From NCBI RefSeq assembly GCF_030287445.1, contig NZ_JASVWB010000002.1:372001-436000 (forward strand): a stretch of DNA of 64,000 nt. Reading direction: 5' to 3'. The notes below the pieces were generated by a model. It saw only the letters and a program-made list of their open reading frames with translations, made no database searches and was not told the origin of the DNA. How positions within the stretch are numbered: the stretch's first letter is position 1; every line of letters starts with the position of its first letter. This DNA comes from Streptomyces sp. ALI-76-A. Lineage in GTDB: Bacteria > Actinomycetota > Actinomycetes > Streptomycetales > Streptomycetaceae. This document shows positions 9,677 to 18,644 of the stretch, one piece after another. A program made the position numbers and the translations under genes.

Positions 9677-10945
9677 ATGACCGCACTGTCGCCGCACCTT
9701 CGCCAGGCCACGCCCGTGGTGGCGGTCCGGGGCGAGGGCGTCCACCTCTACGGTGAGGACGGCCGCCGCTACCTCGACTTCACCGCCGGCATCGGCGTCA
9801 CCAGCACCGGGCACTGCCACCCGAAGGTCGTGGCGGCGGCGCAGGAGCAGGTGGGCACGCTGGTGCACGGCCAGTACACGACCGTCATGCACCGGCCGCT
9901 GCGGCAGCTCGTCGAGAAGCTGGGCGAGGTGCTGCCGGCCGGGCTGGACAGTCTGTTCTTCACCAACTCCGGCAGCGAGGCCGTCGAGTCCGCGCTGCGG
10001 CTGGCCCGCCAGGCCACCGGCCGTCCCAACGTCATCGTCTGCCACGGCGGCTTCCACGGCCGTACGGTGGCCGCCGCCTCCATGACGACGTCCGGCACCC
10101 GCTTCCGGTCCGGCTTCTCCCCGCTGATGAGCGGCGTGGTCGTCACCCCCTTCCCGTCGGCCTACCGCTACGGCTGGGACGAGGAGACCGCCACCCGGTT
10201 CGCCCTGCGGGAGCTGGACTACACCCTCCAGACGATCTCCTCGCCCGCCGACACGGCCGCGATCATCGTCGAGCCGGTCCTCGGCGAGGGCGGCTACGTC
10301 CCCGCCACCCGGATGTTCATGGAAGGCCTGCGGGAGCGGGCCGACCGGTACGGCTTCCTCCTCATCCTCGACGAGGTGCAGACCGGCGTCGGCCGCACCG
10401 GCCGCTTCTGGGGCCACGACCACTTCGGCGTCATCCCCGACATCCTCGTCACCGCCAAGGGCCTGGCCAGCGGCTTCCCGCTGTCCGGCATCGCCGCCTC
10501 CGAGGAGCTGATGGCCAAGGCGTGGCCGGGCTCGCAGGGCGGCACGTACGGCGCCAACGCCGTGGCCTGCGCGGCGGCCGTCGCCACCCTCGACGTCGTA
10601 CGCGACGAGAAGCTCGTCGAGAACGCCGAGGCGATGGGGGCCCGCCTGCGCCAGGGCCTGGAGGCGGTGGCCGACCGCACGCCGGGCATCGGCGACGTAC
10701 GCGGTCTCGGTCTGATGCTGGCCACCGAGTTCGTCACCGAGGACGGCGGCCCCGACCCCGACACCGCCGCCCGCGTGCAGCGCGCCGCCATCGACGAGGG
10801 CCTGCTCCTGCTGCTGTGCGGCGCCTGGAACCAGGTCGTACGCATGATCCCGGCGCTCGTCATCGACGAGACCGCGGTGGACGAGGGCCTTCAGGCGTGG
10901 GCCACCGCGGTGGAGGCCGGCACCTCGGGGGCGACAGGGCGATGA
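9677..10945 (+). CDS. Class III aminotransferase (4-aminobutyrate type)
   Basis: A 422-residue PLP-dependent fold-type I aminotransferase. Landmarks are GIGVTSTGHCHPKV near the N-terminus, LFFTNSGSEAVESALRLAR at the PLP-phosphate site, LILDEVQTGVGRTG with the pyridine-binding Asp, and TAKGLASGFPLSG with the Schiff-base lysine near residue 259. This group moves an omega-amino group from GABA or similar diamine-derived acids to a keto acid, giving a semialdehyde. ATG 9677 follows a GGGAG site. The stop overlaps the next ATG (ATGA), so it is translationally coupled to the dehydrogenase; a semialdehyde dehydrogenase is third in the operon and would take its product. Confidence 0.9.
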   Translation: MTALSPHLRQATPVVAVRGEGVHLYGEDGRRYLDFTAGIGVTSTGHCHPKVVAAAQEQVGTLVHGQYTTVMHRPLRQLVEKLGEVLPAGLDSLFFTNSGSEAVESALRLARQATGRPNVIVCHGGFHGRTVAAASMTTSGTRFRSGFSPLMSGVVVTPFPSAYRYGWDEETATRFALRELDYTLQTISSPADTAAIIVEPVLGEGGYVPATRMFMEGLRERADRYGFLLILDEVQTGVGRTGRFWGHDHFGVIPDILVTAKGLASGFPLSGIAASEELMAKAWPGSQGGTYGANAVACAAAVATLDVVRDEKLVENAEAMGARLRQGLEAVADRTPGIGDVRGLGLMLATEFVTEDGGPDPDTAARVQRAAIDEGLLLLLCGAWNQVVRMIPALVIDETAVDEGLQAWATAVEAGTSGATGR

Positions 10946-13836
10946 CCGACACCACCACGGCCCCGGAGCCGCTGGTCGCGCGGCTCGCCGAGACCGCTCC
11001 CGGCCTGCGGGTGGAGACCGGCCCGGGCTCCACCGGTCCGTACGCCTACGACGCCTCCAACTACCGGGTCCCGCCGAGGGCCGTGGTGTTCCCCCGCAGC
11101 ACCGACGACGTGTGCGCGGTGCTGCGGGCCTGCCGGGAGGCGGGCGTCCCCGTCACCGCGCGCGGCGGCGGTACCAGCATGGCGGGCAACGCGGTCGGAC
11201 CGGGTGTGGTCCTGGACTTCTCCCGGCACATGAACCGGATCCTGGACATCGACCCGGTGGCGGGCACCGCGCGTGTCGAGGCCGGGGTGATCCTGGACGC
11301 GCTGCGCGGCGCGACCGCCCCGCACGGGCTGAGCTTCGGCCCCGACCCGTCCTCGCACAGCCGCTGCACCCTCGGCGGGATGATCGGCAACGACGCGTGC
11401 GGCAACCGGTCGGTGCGGCACGGGCGTACCAGCAGCCACATCGAGGCGCTGGAGATCGTCACGGCCGACGGCGTGCGGGCCGTCGCCGACCGGACGGGAC
11501 TGCGCGCGGCCGACCCGGACGACCCGGACGCGGTCCGCCGTGTCGCCCGCCTCGGAGCGGACGTACGGCATCTGGTCGATGCCAACCTGGCGCCCATCCG
11601 CACCGAGCTGGGCCGCGTTCCCCGTCAGGTCTCCGGCTACCAGCTGCACCACCTGCTGCCCGAGCACGGCTTCGACATGGCCCGCGCGCTGGTGGGCACC
11701 GAAGGCTCCTGTGCGGTCGTCACCGCGGCGACGGTCCGCCTGGTGACGACCGCACCGGCCGCCACCCTGCTGACGCTCGGCTACGACGACGTGGTCGACG
11801 CCGCCGAGGACGTCCCCGAGATCCTGCGCTGGAACCCCACCGCCGTGGAGGGCATGGACGAGGCGATCGTCGCCACCATGCGCGCCCGCCGCGGCCCGGA
11901 CTCGGTGACCGGGCTGCCCGAGGGGCGGGCCTGGCTGTACGTCGAACTCGACGGGGACGACCAGACGGCGGTCGACGCCCGCGCCGCCGAACTGCTCGAC
12001 GTGCTCGAGGCCCAGGGCCGGATGACCGGCGGACGGGTCGTGCGGAGCCCTGCCGAACGGCGTTCGCTGTGGCGGGTCCGCGAGGACGGGGCCGGGCTCG
12101 CCGCCCGCCTGGTGGACGGCGGGGAGTCCTGGCCGGGCTGGGAGGACGCGGCGGTCGCGCCCGGGGACCTGGCCGCCTACCTGCGGGACTTCCGCAAGCT
12201 GCTGGCCTCCCACGGCCTGACCGGGGTGCTGTACGGCCACTTCGGTGCGGGCTGTGTGCACGTACGCATCGACTTCGACCTCGCCACGGACGCCGGCCGG
12301 GCCGCGACCCGCCGCTTCCTCGGTGAGGCGGCCGCGCTCGTGGTCTCGCACGGCGGCTCGCTGTCGGGCGAGCACGGGGACGGACGGGCGCGCGGTGAGC
12401 TGCTGGAGATCATGTACAGCCACCGGATGATCCGGACGTTCGCCGCCTTCAAGGAGATCTTCGACCCCGAGGGGCTGCTCAACCCCGGCGTCATCGTGGC
12501 CCCGGCCCGCCTCGACGCCGACCTCGCGCTGCACACGCCCTCCCACGTGCTGCCCGTCGAGAGCCTCTTCTCCTTCCCGCACGACAAGGACGGCTTCGCG
12601 GGCGCGGTACGCCGTTGCGTCGGCGTCGGCCGCTGCCGCAGCGACACGGGCGGTGTGATGTGTCCCAGCTACCGGGCGACCGGGGAGGAGACCGACTCCA
12701 CGCGGGGCCGGGCCCGGCTGCTCCAGGAGATGGTGCGGGGCGACCTCGTCCAGGACGGCTGGCGCTCGACAGAGGTGCGCGACGCCCTCGACCTGTGCCT
12801 GTCCTGCAAGGCGTGCTCCAGTGACTGCCCGGTCGGCGTCGACATGGCCACGTACAAGGCGGAGTTCCTGCACCAGCACTACAAGGGCAGGATCCGGCCC
12901 CGCTCCCACTACTCGCTGGGCTGGCTGCCGCTGACCTCGGCCCTCGCCGGATTCGCCGCCCGCCCGGTCAACGCGCTGCTGCGCGGACCGGTCGGCAAGC
13001 TGCTCGCCCGGCTCGGCGGCGTGACCACGAAGCGCCGGATCCCGGCCTTCGCCTCCCGGCACGCGCTTCGCCGGGCCCTGCGCAAGGCGGAGACCGGTGA
13101 GCCGGCCAAGGCCCTGCTCTTCATCGACAGCTTCACCCGAGCCTTCCGCCCCGAGGTGGCGGGCGCCGCGAGCCGCGTGCTCGCCGACGCCGGGATTCCC
13201 TGCACGGCTCAGGACGGCCTGTGCTGCGGATTGACCTGGGTCAGCACCGGCCAGCTGTCCACCGCCCGCCGCGTCATGGCCCGTACGGTCGCCCACCTCG
13301 ACAACGGCGACGACCGGCCCATCATCGTGGCCGAACCCAGCTGCGCCGCCGCCCTCAAGCGTGACGTGCCCGAACTGCTCGGCACCGACGCCGCCCAGCG
13401 CGTCGCGGCCCGCGTGCACACCTTCACCGGCGCCCTGACCGACCTGGCCGCGCCGGACTGGACCCCGCCGGAGCTGCCGGACCAGGTCGTCCTGCAGACC
13501 CACTGCCACGAGTACGCCACCTTCAAGGGCAGCCACCCCCGCGACCTGCTCGGGCGCCTCGGCGTACGGAAGGTCGACGAGGCCGAGGGCTGCTGCGGAC
13601 TCGCCGGGAACTTCGGCTTCGAGGAACAGCACTACGACACCTCGATGGCCGTCGCCGACCTGGCTCTGAAGCCCCGCCTCGACGACATCACCCAGCACAT
13701 GCCGACGGTCGTGGTGGCCGACGGTTTCAGCTGCGCCACCCAGATCGACCACCTCGCCGGTGACCGGGGCATCCGCGCCCTGCACCTCGCGGAGCTGCTC
13801 GACCCCGCCGCCGATCAACCAGGAGAGACGTCATGA
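10942..13836 (+). CDS. FAD-linked oxidoreductase with 4Fe-4S/CCG C-terminal half (YdiJ / D-2-hydroxyacid dehydrogenase type)
   Basis: A 964-residue fusion. The N-terminal half is a GlcD-type flavoprotein: the FAD_binding_4 loop ARGGGTSMAGNAVGPG is near residue 75, and the cap domain ends at EHGDGRARGELL. The C-terminal half is GlpC-like: an iron-sulfur ferredoxin region has Cys clusters GRCRSDTGGVMCPSY (about 560) and CLSCKACSSDCPVG (about 619), then two CCG motifs (LCCGL about 760, EGCCGLAG about 884). This matches bacterial YdiJ-type enzymes that oxidise D-2-hydroxyglutarate or D-lactate and pass electrons to quinone. It overlaps its neighbours by ATGA on both sides. Confidence 0.9.
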   Translation: MTDTTTAPEPLVARLAETAPGLRVETGPGSTGPYAYDASNYRVPPRAVVFPRSTDDVCAVLRACREAGVPVTARGGGTSMAGNAVGPGVVLDFSRHMNRILDIDPVAGTARVEAGVILDALRGATAPHGLSFGPDPSSHSRCTLGGMIGNDACGNRSVRHGRTSSHIEALEIVTADGVRAVADRTGLRAADPDDPDAVRRVARLGADVRHLVDANLAPIRTELGRVPRQVSGYQLHHLLPEHGFDMARALVGTEGSCAVVTAATVRLVTTAPAATLLTLGYDDVVDAAEDVPEILRWNPTAVEGMDEAIVATMRARRGPDSVTGLPEGRAWLYVELDGDDQTAVDARAAELLDVLEAQGRMTGGRVVRSPAERRSLWRVREDGAGLAARLVDGGESWPGWEDAAVAPGDLAAYLRDFRKLLASHGLTGVLYGHFGAGCVHVRIDFDLATDAGRAATRRFLGEAAALVVSHGGSLSGEHGDGRARGELLEIMYSHRMIRTFAAFKEIFDPEGLLNPGVIVAPARLDADLALHTPSHVLPVESLFSFPHDKDGFAGAVRRCVGVGRCRSDTGGVMCPSYRATGEETDSTRGRARLLQEMVRGDLVQDGWRSTEVRDALDLCLSCKACSSDCPVGVDMATYKAEFLHQHYKGRIRPRSHYSLGWLPLTSALAGFAARPVNALLRGPVGKLLARLGGVTTKRRIPAFASRHALRRALRKAETGEPAKALLFIDSFTRAFRPEVAGAASRVLADAGIPCTAQDGLCCGLTWVSTGQLSTARRVMARTVAHLDNGDDRPIIVAEPSCAAALKRDVPELLGTDAAQRVAARVHTFTGALTDLAAPDWTPPELPDQVVLQTHCHEYATFKGSHPRDLLGRLGVRKVDEAEGCCGLAGNFGFEEQHYDTSMAVADLALKPRLDDITQHMPTVVVADGFSCATQIDHLAGDRGIRALHLAELLDPAADQPGETS

Positions 13837-15272
13837 CCGACACACCCACGCAGTTGTTCATCGGCGGGTCCTGGGTGGATGCCGCGGACGGCGCCACCAT
13901 GCCCGTCGATGACCCCGCGACCGGTGAGATCATCGCCCAGGTCGCCGACGCGGGCGCGAAGGATGCCCGGCTGGCGGAGGACGCGGCCGTCCGGGCGCAG
14001 GGGGAGTGGGCCCGCACGGCACCGCGGGCGCGCAGTGAGATCCTGCGCCGGGCCTACGAGATCATTCTCGAGCGCACCGACGAGCTGGCCCACCTGATGA
14101 CGGCCGAGATGGGCAAGCCGCTGGCCGAGGCCAAGGGAGAGGTGGCGTACGCGGCGGAGTTCTTCCGCTGGTTCTCCGAGGAGGCCGTGCGTATCGACGG
14201 TGGCGGCGGAATTCTGCCCGACGGCCGCAACCGCATGCTGCTCTCCCGTCGCCCGGTCGGACCCTGTCTGCTGATCACCCCGTGGAACTTCCCGCTGGCC
14301 ATGGGCACCCGCAAGATCGGCCCGGCGATCGCCGCCGGCTGCACGATGATCCTCAAGCCTGCCCCGCAGACCCCGCTGTCCAGCCTGGCCCTCGCCGCGA
14401 TCCTCAAGGAGGCCGGGCTGCCGGACGGCGTGCTCAACGTCGTCACCACCTCTCGTGCGGGGGAGGTGTGCGAACCGCTTCTGCGCGGCGGGCGGATGCG
14501 CAAGCTGTCCTTCACCGGCTCCACCGACGTCGGACGCCTGCTGCTCGCCCAGAGTGCGGAGGCGGTCGTGCGGACCTCGATGGAGCTGGGCGGGAACGCG
14601 CCGTTCATCGTCTTCGAGGACGCCGACGTGGACAAGGCGGTCGACGGCGCGATGGTCGCCAAGATGCGCAACATGGGCGAGGCCTGCACCGCCGCCAACC
14701 GCTTCTTCGTCCACAGCTCCGTGGCGGAGGAGTTCGGGCGGCGCCTGGCCCGGCGCATGGGCGCGCTGGTGGTGGGTCCCGGTACCCGGGACGGTGTCGA
14801 CGTCGGCCCGCTGATCGACCGGGTCGGGCGGGCCAAGGTCGAGGAGCTGGTGGCCGACGCGGTGGAGCGTGGCGCCCGGGTGCTCGTGGGCGGCCGTACG
14901 CCCGAGGGGCCGGGCTGCTTCTACCCGCCGACCGTGCTCGCCGACGTCGCCTCCGACAGCCGTCTGATGGACACGGAGATCTTCGGCCCGGTCGCGGCGA
15001 TCCTCACCTTCGACGACGAGGACGAGGTGATCCGGCGCGCCAACGACACCCCCTGGGGCCTGGTCGGCTACGTCTTCACCGAGGGCCTGGACCGTGCCCT
15101 GCGGGTCAGCGAGCGTCTGGAGGTCGGCATGGTCGGCCTCAACACCGGCCTCGTCTCCAACCCGGCCGCTCCCTTCGGCGGCGTCAAGCAGTCCGGGCTG
15201 GGCCGTGAGGGCGGCCGGGTCGGGATCGAGGAGTTCCTGGAGTACCAGTACCTCGCGGTGCCTGTGCGATGA
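13833..15272 (+). CDS. NAD(P)-dependent succinate-semialdehyde dehydrogenase family protein
   Basis: A 479-residue aldehyde dehydrogenase of the GabD class. Landmarks are ITPWNFPLAMGTRKIGPA, the glutamate motif MELGGNAPFIVFEDAD (general base near residue 251) and the nucleophile in MGEACTAANR near residue 282. It is third in a coupled operon behind an omega-aminotransferase and so probably oxidises that enzyme's semialdehyde product, plausibly to succinate. Substrate is inferred from context. A 15-bp hairpin terminator follows at 15318-15360. Confidence 0.88.
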   Translation: MTDTPTQLFIGGSWVDAADGATMPVDDPATGEIIAQVADAGAKDARLAEDAAVRAQGEWARTAPRARSEILRRAYEIILERTDELAHLMTAEMGKPLAEAKGEVAYAAEFFRWFSEEAVRIDGGGGILPDGRNRMLLSRRPVGPCLLITPWNFPLAMGTRKIGPAIAAGCTMILKPAPQTPLSSLALAAILKEAGLPDGVLNVVTTSRAGEVCEPLLRGGRMRKLSFTGSTDVGRLLLAQSAEAVVRTSMELGGNAPFIVFEDADVDKAVDGAMVAKMRNMGEACTAANRFFVHSSVAEEFGRRLARRMGALVVGPGTRDGVDVGPLIDRVGRAKVEELVADAVERGARVLVGGRTPEGPGCFYPPTVLADVASDSRLMDTEIFGPVAAILTFDDEDEVIRRANDTPWGLVGYVFTEGLDRALRVSERLEVGMVGLNTGLVSNPAAPFGGVKQSGLGREGGRVGIEEFLEYQYLAVPVR

Positions 15273-15317
15273 CGGCGGTTCTGCCCTGACCTACGCCGCA
15301 TCGCGCACCGCGGGCCA

Positions 15318-15360
15318 CCCCCGTGCCCGGCCGCCGAGTCCTCCCGGCCGGGCACGGGGG
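15318..15360. terminator. Bidirectional terminator between gabD-like gene and IclR regulator
   Basis: Perfect 15-bp inverted repeat CCCCCGTGCCCGGCC / GGCCGGGCACGGGGG around a 13-nt loop. It sits between two convergent genes ending at 15272 (+) and 15398 (-), so it can serve both. Confidence 0.75.
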
Positions 15361-15397
15361 CAGGTCGGTCCCGCCGCAGGCCTGCCCGAACCGTGAC

Positions 15398-16147
15398 TCA
15401 GCGCAGGTGGCGCGCGGTGATCTCCGCCGCCGTCTCGGTCACCAGTCGCCCCAGCTCCGCGAGCCGACCGGGCTCGAAGCGTGAATCAGGCAGGGAGACG
15501 GCCACGGCGGCCAGCGGGACGCCGTCACCGTCCAGGACGGGGGCGGCGATGGCGCAGATGCCCTGGAGGTACTGGTTGTGGTTGACGGCGTAGCCACGCT
15601 CCCTGACCCGCCGGAGTTCCGTGCGCAGCTCCTCGGGGTCGGTGATGGTCTCCTCGCCGTATCCCTCGAACGTGCCCGTGGCGAACAAGTCGACCTCGGG
15701 ATGCGGGAGATGCGCGAGGATCGCGTGCCCGGTGGCCGTGGCGTGCAGCGGTGAGGTGTCACCGATGGTGTGGAAGGTCCGCACGGCGTGGTCGCAGTCG
15801 ACGCGGTCGACGACGACCATGCTGTGCAGTGCGTCGGGCACCGAGAGATGGATGGTCTCGTTCACCGTGTCGCGGAGGCGGATCATGGGTTCGCGGGCGG
15901 CGGCGAACAAGCTGGAGCCCTGGAGGGCGGCGGGTCGTACGGCGAGGACGCGGGCGCCGATCTCCCAGCGCGTGGTGTCCCTGCGGTTGGCCCGGAGCCA
16001 TCCCGCCTCGTTGAGGGTGACCAGGGTGCGCTGCACCGTCGACTTCGGTAGGCCGAAGAGTTTCGTCAACTCGCCCACGGTGACCGGCTGATGCCGGGCG
16101 ACCGCCTCCAGGATGCGCAGTGACCTGATGACGCTCTTCATTTCCAT
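15398..16147 (-). CDS. IclR family transcriptional regulator, copy 1
   Basis: A 249-residue IclR protein. The N-terminal winged helix (about 5-65) includes SLRILEAVARHQPVTVGEL and LPKSTVQRTLVTL; the C-terminal effector domain includes TIGDTSPLHATATGHAILA and GICAIAAPVLDGDG. It is a near-duplicate of the regulator at 16471-17223, with almost all of the first ~150 residues identical by eye. ATG 16147 is chosen because the second copy starts at the same codon and a G-rich site lies upstream. A conserved palindrome sits 68-108 bp ahead of the start and probably mediates auto-regulation. Confidence 0.9.
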   Translation of the reverse strand: MEMKSVIRSLRILEAVARHQPVTVGELTKLFGLPKSTVQRTLVTLNEAGWLRANRRDTTRWEIGARVLAVRPAALQGSSLFAAAREPMIRLRDTVNETIHLSVPDALHSMVVVDRVDCDHAVRTFHTIGDTSPLHATATGHAILAHLPHPEVDLFATGTFEGYGEETITDPEELRTELRRVRERGYAVNHNQYLQGICAIAAPVLDGDGVPLAAVAVSLPDSRFEPGRLAELGRLVTETAAEITARHLR

Positions 16148-16214
16148 CCGGCCCCCATCAGTCGCGTGGCTTCGTCGCTCACCTTGACTCCCTCCCCGGA
16201 GCTGCGGGCACGAC

Positions 16215-16255
16215 TCATGCCGCATTCTAGCATGGCGTTCCACAATACGGCATGA
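16215..16255. promoter_or_regulatory. Candidate IclR operator A
   Basis: Imperfect palindrome upstream of IclR copy 1. The outer arms are TCATGCCG and CGGCATGA. Inside, each half reads TGCCGnATTsTrGmA toward the centre at 16235. The same 35-bp core occurs upstream of IclR copy 2, and the outer arms differ in a compensatory way (TGCCG/CGGCA here, TGCCA/TGGCA there), which argues for a selected dyad. The link to IclR is inferred from position. Confidence 0.65.
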
Positions 16256-16391
16256 AGGGGAATGGCGCCCCATGGTCTTCCCGGCGATGAGCGGCGGGAG
16301 CGCCCCTGCCCCGTCCCGCGTGCCGCGCGCGGCGGCCGCCCTGGAACCGACGCCCCCGGTCGGGCCCGGGGTGACGGCTGCCCTGACATGC

Positions 16392-16439
16392 GGCGAGGGC
16401 CGGCTTGCACGCTTCGACGTGTGCAAGCCGGCCCTCGCC
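16392..16439 (-). terminator. Hairpin terminator downstream of IclR copy 2
   Basis: Perfect 19-bp stem GGCGAGGGCCGGCTTGCAC / GTGCAAGCCGGCCCTCGCC with a 10-nt loop, lying 32 bp beyond the stop of the minus-strand gene at 16471. It separates the two IclR genes transcriptionally. Confidence 0.75.
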
Positions 16440-16470
16440 GGTCGGGGCCCTCTTGGGCCACCACCTTCCG

Positions 16471-17223
16471 TCAGCCGCCCAGGAGGCGTCCGCTGATCTC
16501 CTCTGCCGCGCCGGCCACGAGGCCAGCCCACTCGGACTCCCGTTTCACGTCGTACCGGGAGTCGGGCATCGAGATGGCCACGGCGGCCAACGGTGTCCCG
16601 TTCTCGTCGAGCACGGGTGCGGCGAGGGCGCAGACGCCCGGCCGGTACTGGTTCCGGTTGATCGCGTAACCGTCGGCGCGGATCCGGTCCAGTTCGGCGC
16701 GCAGCTCGTCGGGGTCGGCGGGGGTCGTGTCGCTGAAGCGCTCCAGGCCCTGGGCGATGACTTCCTCGACGTCCTGCTTCGGAAGCCGGGCGAGGATCGC
16801 CCGCCCCACGGCGGTGGCGTGCAGCGGTGAGGTGTCACCGATGGTGTGGAAGGTCCGCACGGCGTGGTCGCAGTCGACGCGGTCGACGACGACCACGCTG
16901 TGCAGTGCGTCGGGCACTGACAGGTGGATGGTCTCGTTCACCGTGTCGCGGAGGCGGATCATGGGTTCGCGGGCGGCGGCGAACAGGCTGGAGCCCTGCA
17001 GGGCGGCGGGTCGTACAGCGAGGACGCGGGCGCCGATCTCCCAGCGTGTCGTGTCCTGGCGGTTCGCGCGCAGCCAGCCCGCCTCGGCCAGGGTGACCAG
17101 AGTGCGCTGCACGGTCGACTTCGGTAGGCCGAAGAGTTTCGTCAACTCTCCGACGGTGACCGGCTGATGCTGGGCGACCGCTTCCAGAACCCGCAGCGAT
17201 CTCGTGACGCTCTTCATTTCCAT
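16471..17223 (-). CDS. IclR family transcriptional regulator, copy 2
   Basis: A 250-residue IclR regulator and tandem paralogue of copy 1. The winged helix (SLRVLEAVAQHQPVTVGEL, LPKSTVQRTLVTL) is nearly identical, which predicts the same DNA site. The effector domains diverge after about residue 150, for example VIAQGLERFSDTTPADPDE here against ATGTFEGYGEETITDPEE in copy 1, so the two may sense different ligands. It is divergent from the twelve-gene operon at 17503, with operator B between them. Confidence 0.9.
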   Translation of the reverse strand: MEMKSVTRSLRVLEAVAQHQPVTVGELTKLFGLPKSTVQRTLVTLAEAGWLRANRQDTTRWEIGARVLAVRPAALQGSSLFAAAREPMIRLRDTVNETIHLSVPDALHSVVVVDRVDCDHAVRTFHTIGDTSPLHATAVGRAILARLPKQDVEEVIAQGLERFSDTTPADPDELRAELDRIRADGYAINRNQYRPGVCALAAPVLDENGTPLAAVAISMPDSRYDVKRESEWAGLVAGAAEEISGRLLGG

Positions 17224-17298
17224 CCGGTTTCCCCCCGTTAATCCGCGGAATTTCTGCTGGACACCTCTTGACTCCCCATCGAGCCGCTGCCATTCTCG

Positions 17299-17333
17299 TG
17301 CCAGATTCTAGCACGGTGTTCCACAATGTGGCA
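17299..17333. promoter_or_regulatory. Candidate IclR operator B
   Basis: A 35-bp imperfect palindrome with arms TGCCA and TGGCA and inner halves ATTCTAGCAC / GTTCCACAAT, matching operator A in spacing and core. It lies 76 bp upstream of IclR copy 2 and 170 bp upstream of the catabolic operon, so it could control both directions. Confidence 0.65.
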
Positions 17334-17502
17334 CGGCGCTCGGCGGAGGAGATTCCGAAGAAGTGGGCCGGGGCCGCGAGACGCGGCGGCTGTGAGCCGA
17401 GGACCCGAGGAAAGGGCCCGGCCCCCGCCCGAACCACCTTGAATCAACCAGCCTCATGCCGGGCGCTCAGCATGCGCTTCGGCGATACGAAAGGAAAGCC
17501 CT

Positions 17503-18642
17503 GTGTCAGCTGCCAGGAAGCGCGTCGGCGTCGTCGGCGTCGGAACGATGGGCAGCCAGGCCGCCTGGCGGCTGGCGGCCCGCGGCGCCGAGGTCGTCGG
17601 CTACGACCGGTTCGCCCCCGGCCACGACCGCAGTGCCGCCGGCGGTGAGACCCGGATCTTCCGCAGCGCGCACTTCGAGGACTCCCGTTACGTTCCGCTG
17701 CTCAAGCACGCCGACGCCCTGTGGGAGCAGCTCCAGGAGGAGACCGGCCGTGAGCTGCGCCGGCTGACCGGCTGCCTGCTGATGGGGCCGACCGATCACC
17801 AGCAGATGGCCACCGTCCTGCAGTCCATCGAGGAGCACGGCCTCGACCACGAGGTGCTCGATGCCGAGCTTCTGGCGAAACGTTTCTCCCAGTACCGCAT
17901 CGAGGACGGCGACGCGGCCGTGCTCGACCGCCGCGCCGGTTTCATCCGCCCGGAGCTGACCATCCAGAGCGCCGCCCGCCGCGCCGAGCAGCTGGGCGCG
18001 GTGATCCACCGCTACAGCACGGTCCGCGAGATCGTCCCCGTCGCGGGCGGCGTCGAGATCCGCACCGACTCCGGCAGCGAGCGCTTCGACACCGTCGTCG
18101 TCACCCCTGGCCCCTGGGTCAACGACCTGCTGCCCGACCTGCCGTGGGAGGTGGACGTCCGCCGCCTGGTCAGCGCCTGGTACGTGCCGACCGCCCCCGA
18201 GGCCTGGTTCGGCGAGGAGCGCCCAGCGTTCATCCGGACCGCGCCCACCCACTGCTACGGCCTGCCCTCCCCGGACGGTATCTCCGTCAAGCTCGGCCTG
18301 TCCCGCGCCCTGCATCAGCCGGCGGGCGACCCGAACAAGCTGGACCGCACGGTGCGGCCGGAAGAGCTGGAGATCTTCTCCGAGCTGATCGGGCGTCACA
18401 TGCCGGACCTGCACCCGGACCCGACCCGGCTCTCCGTCTACATGGAGGGTTACACCGAGAGCAGCCGCCCCCTGGTCGGACCGCTGCCCGGCGCCGAGAA
18501 CGTGATCCTGCTCGCCGGTTTCTCCGGCCACGGCTTCAAGCTCTCGCCCGCCTTCGGCGACATCGCCGCCGACCTGGCGCTGGACGGCACCTCGCCCCAG
18601 CCCATCGACTTCATCTCCACCGTCGGCCGTACGGAGGCATGA
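17503..18642 (+). CDS. FAD-dependent N-methyl amino acid / amine oxidase (sarcosine oxidase-SolA type)
   Basis: A 379-residue DAO-superfamily flavoprotein. The Rossmann FAD motif VGVVGVGTMGSQAAWRLAAR is at the N-terminus, followed by the MSOX/MTOX-type GETRIFRSAHFED segment, and the C-terminal FAD loop is LLAGFSGHGFKLSPAFGD. Known relatives oxidatively demethylate sarcosine or N-methyltryptophan, releasing H2O2. At the place where monomeric sarcosine oxidase carries the cysteine that binds FAD covalently (VCMY), this protein reads LSVY, so flavin is probably held non-covalently. GTG 17503 follows an AAAGGAAAG site. It is the first gene of the operon; its stop overlaps the next reading frame. 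Confidence 0.82.
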   Translation: MSAARKRVGVVGVGTMGSQAAWRLAARGAEVVGYDRFAPGHDRSAAGGETRIFRSAHFEDSRYVPLLKHADALWEQLQEETGRELRRLTGCLLMGPTDHQQMATVLQSIEEHGLDHEVLDAELLAKRFSQYRIEDGDAAVLDRRAGFIRPELTIQSAARRAEQLGAVIHRYSTVREIVPVAGGVEIRTDSGSERFDTVVVTPGPWVNDLLPDLPWEVDVRRLVSAWYVPTAPEAWFGEERPAFIRTAPTHCYGLPSPDGISVKLGLSRALHQPAGDPNKLDRTVRPEELEIFSELIGRHMPDLHPDPTRLSVYMEGYTESSRPLVGPLPGAENVILLAGFSGHGFKLSPAFGDIAADLALDGTSPQPIDFISTVGRTEA

Positions 18643-18644
18643 CC

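Noticed and set aside
10891..13818. A 975-codon minus-strand open frame across the FAD/4Fe-4S oxidoreductase
   Set aside because: It is an antisense shadow; the plus strand carries the FAD, ferredoxin and CCG motifs.
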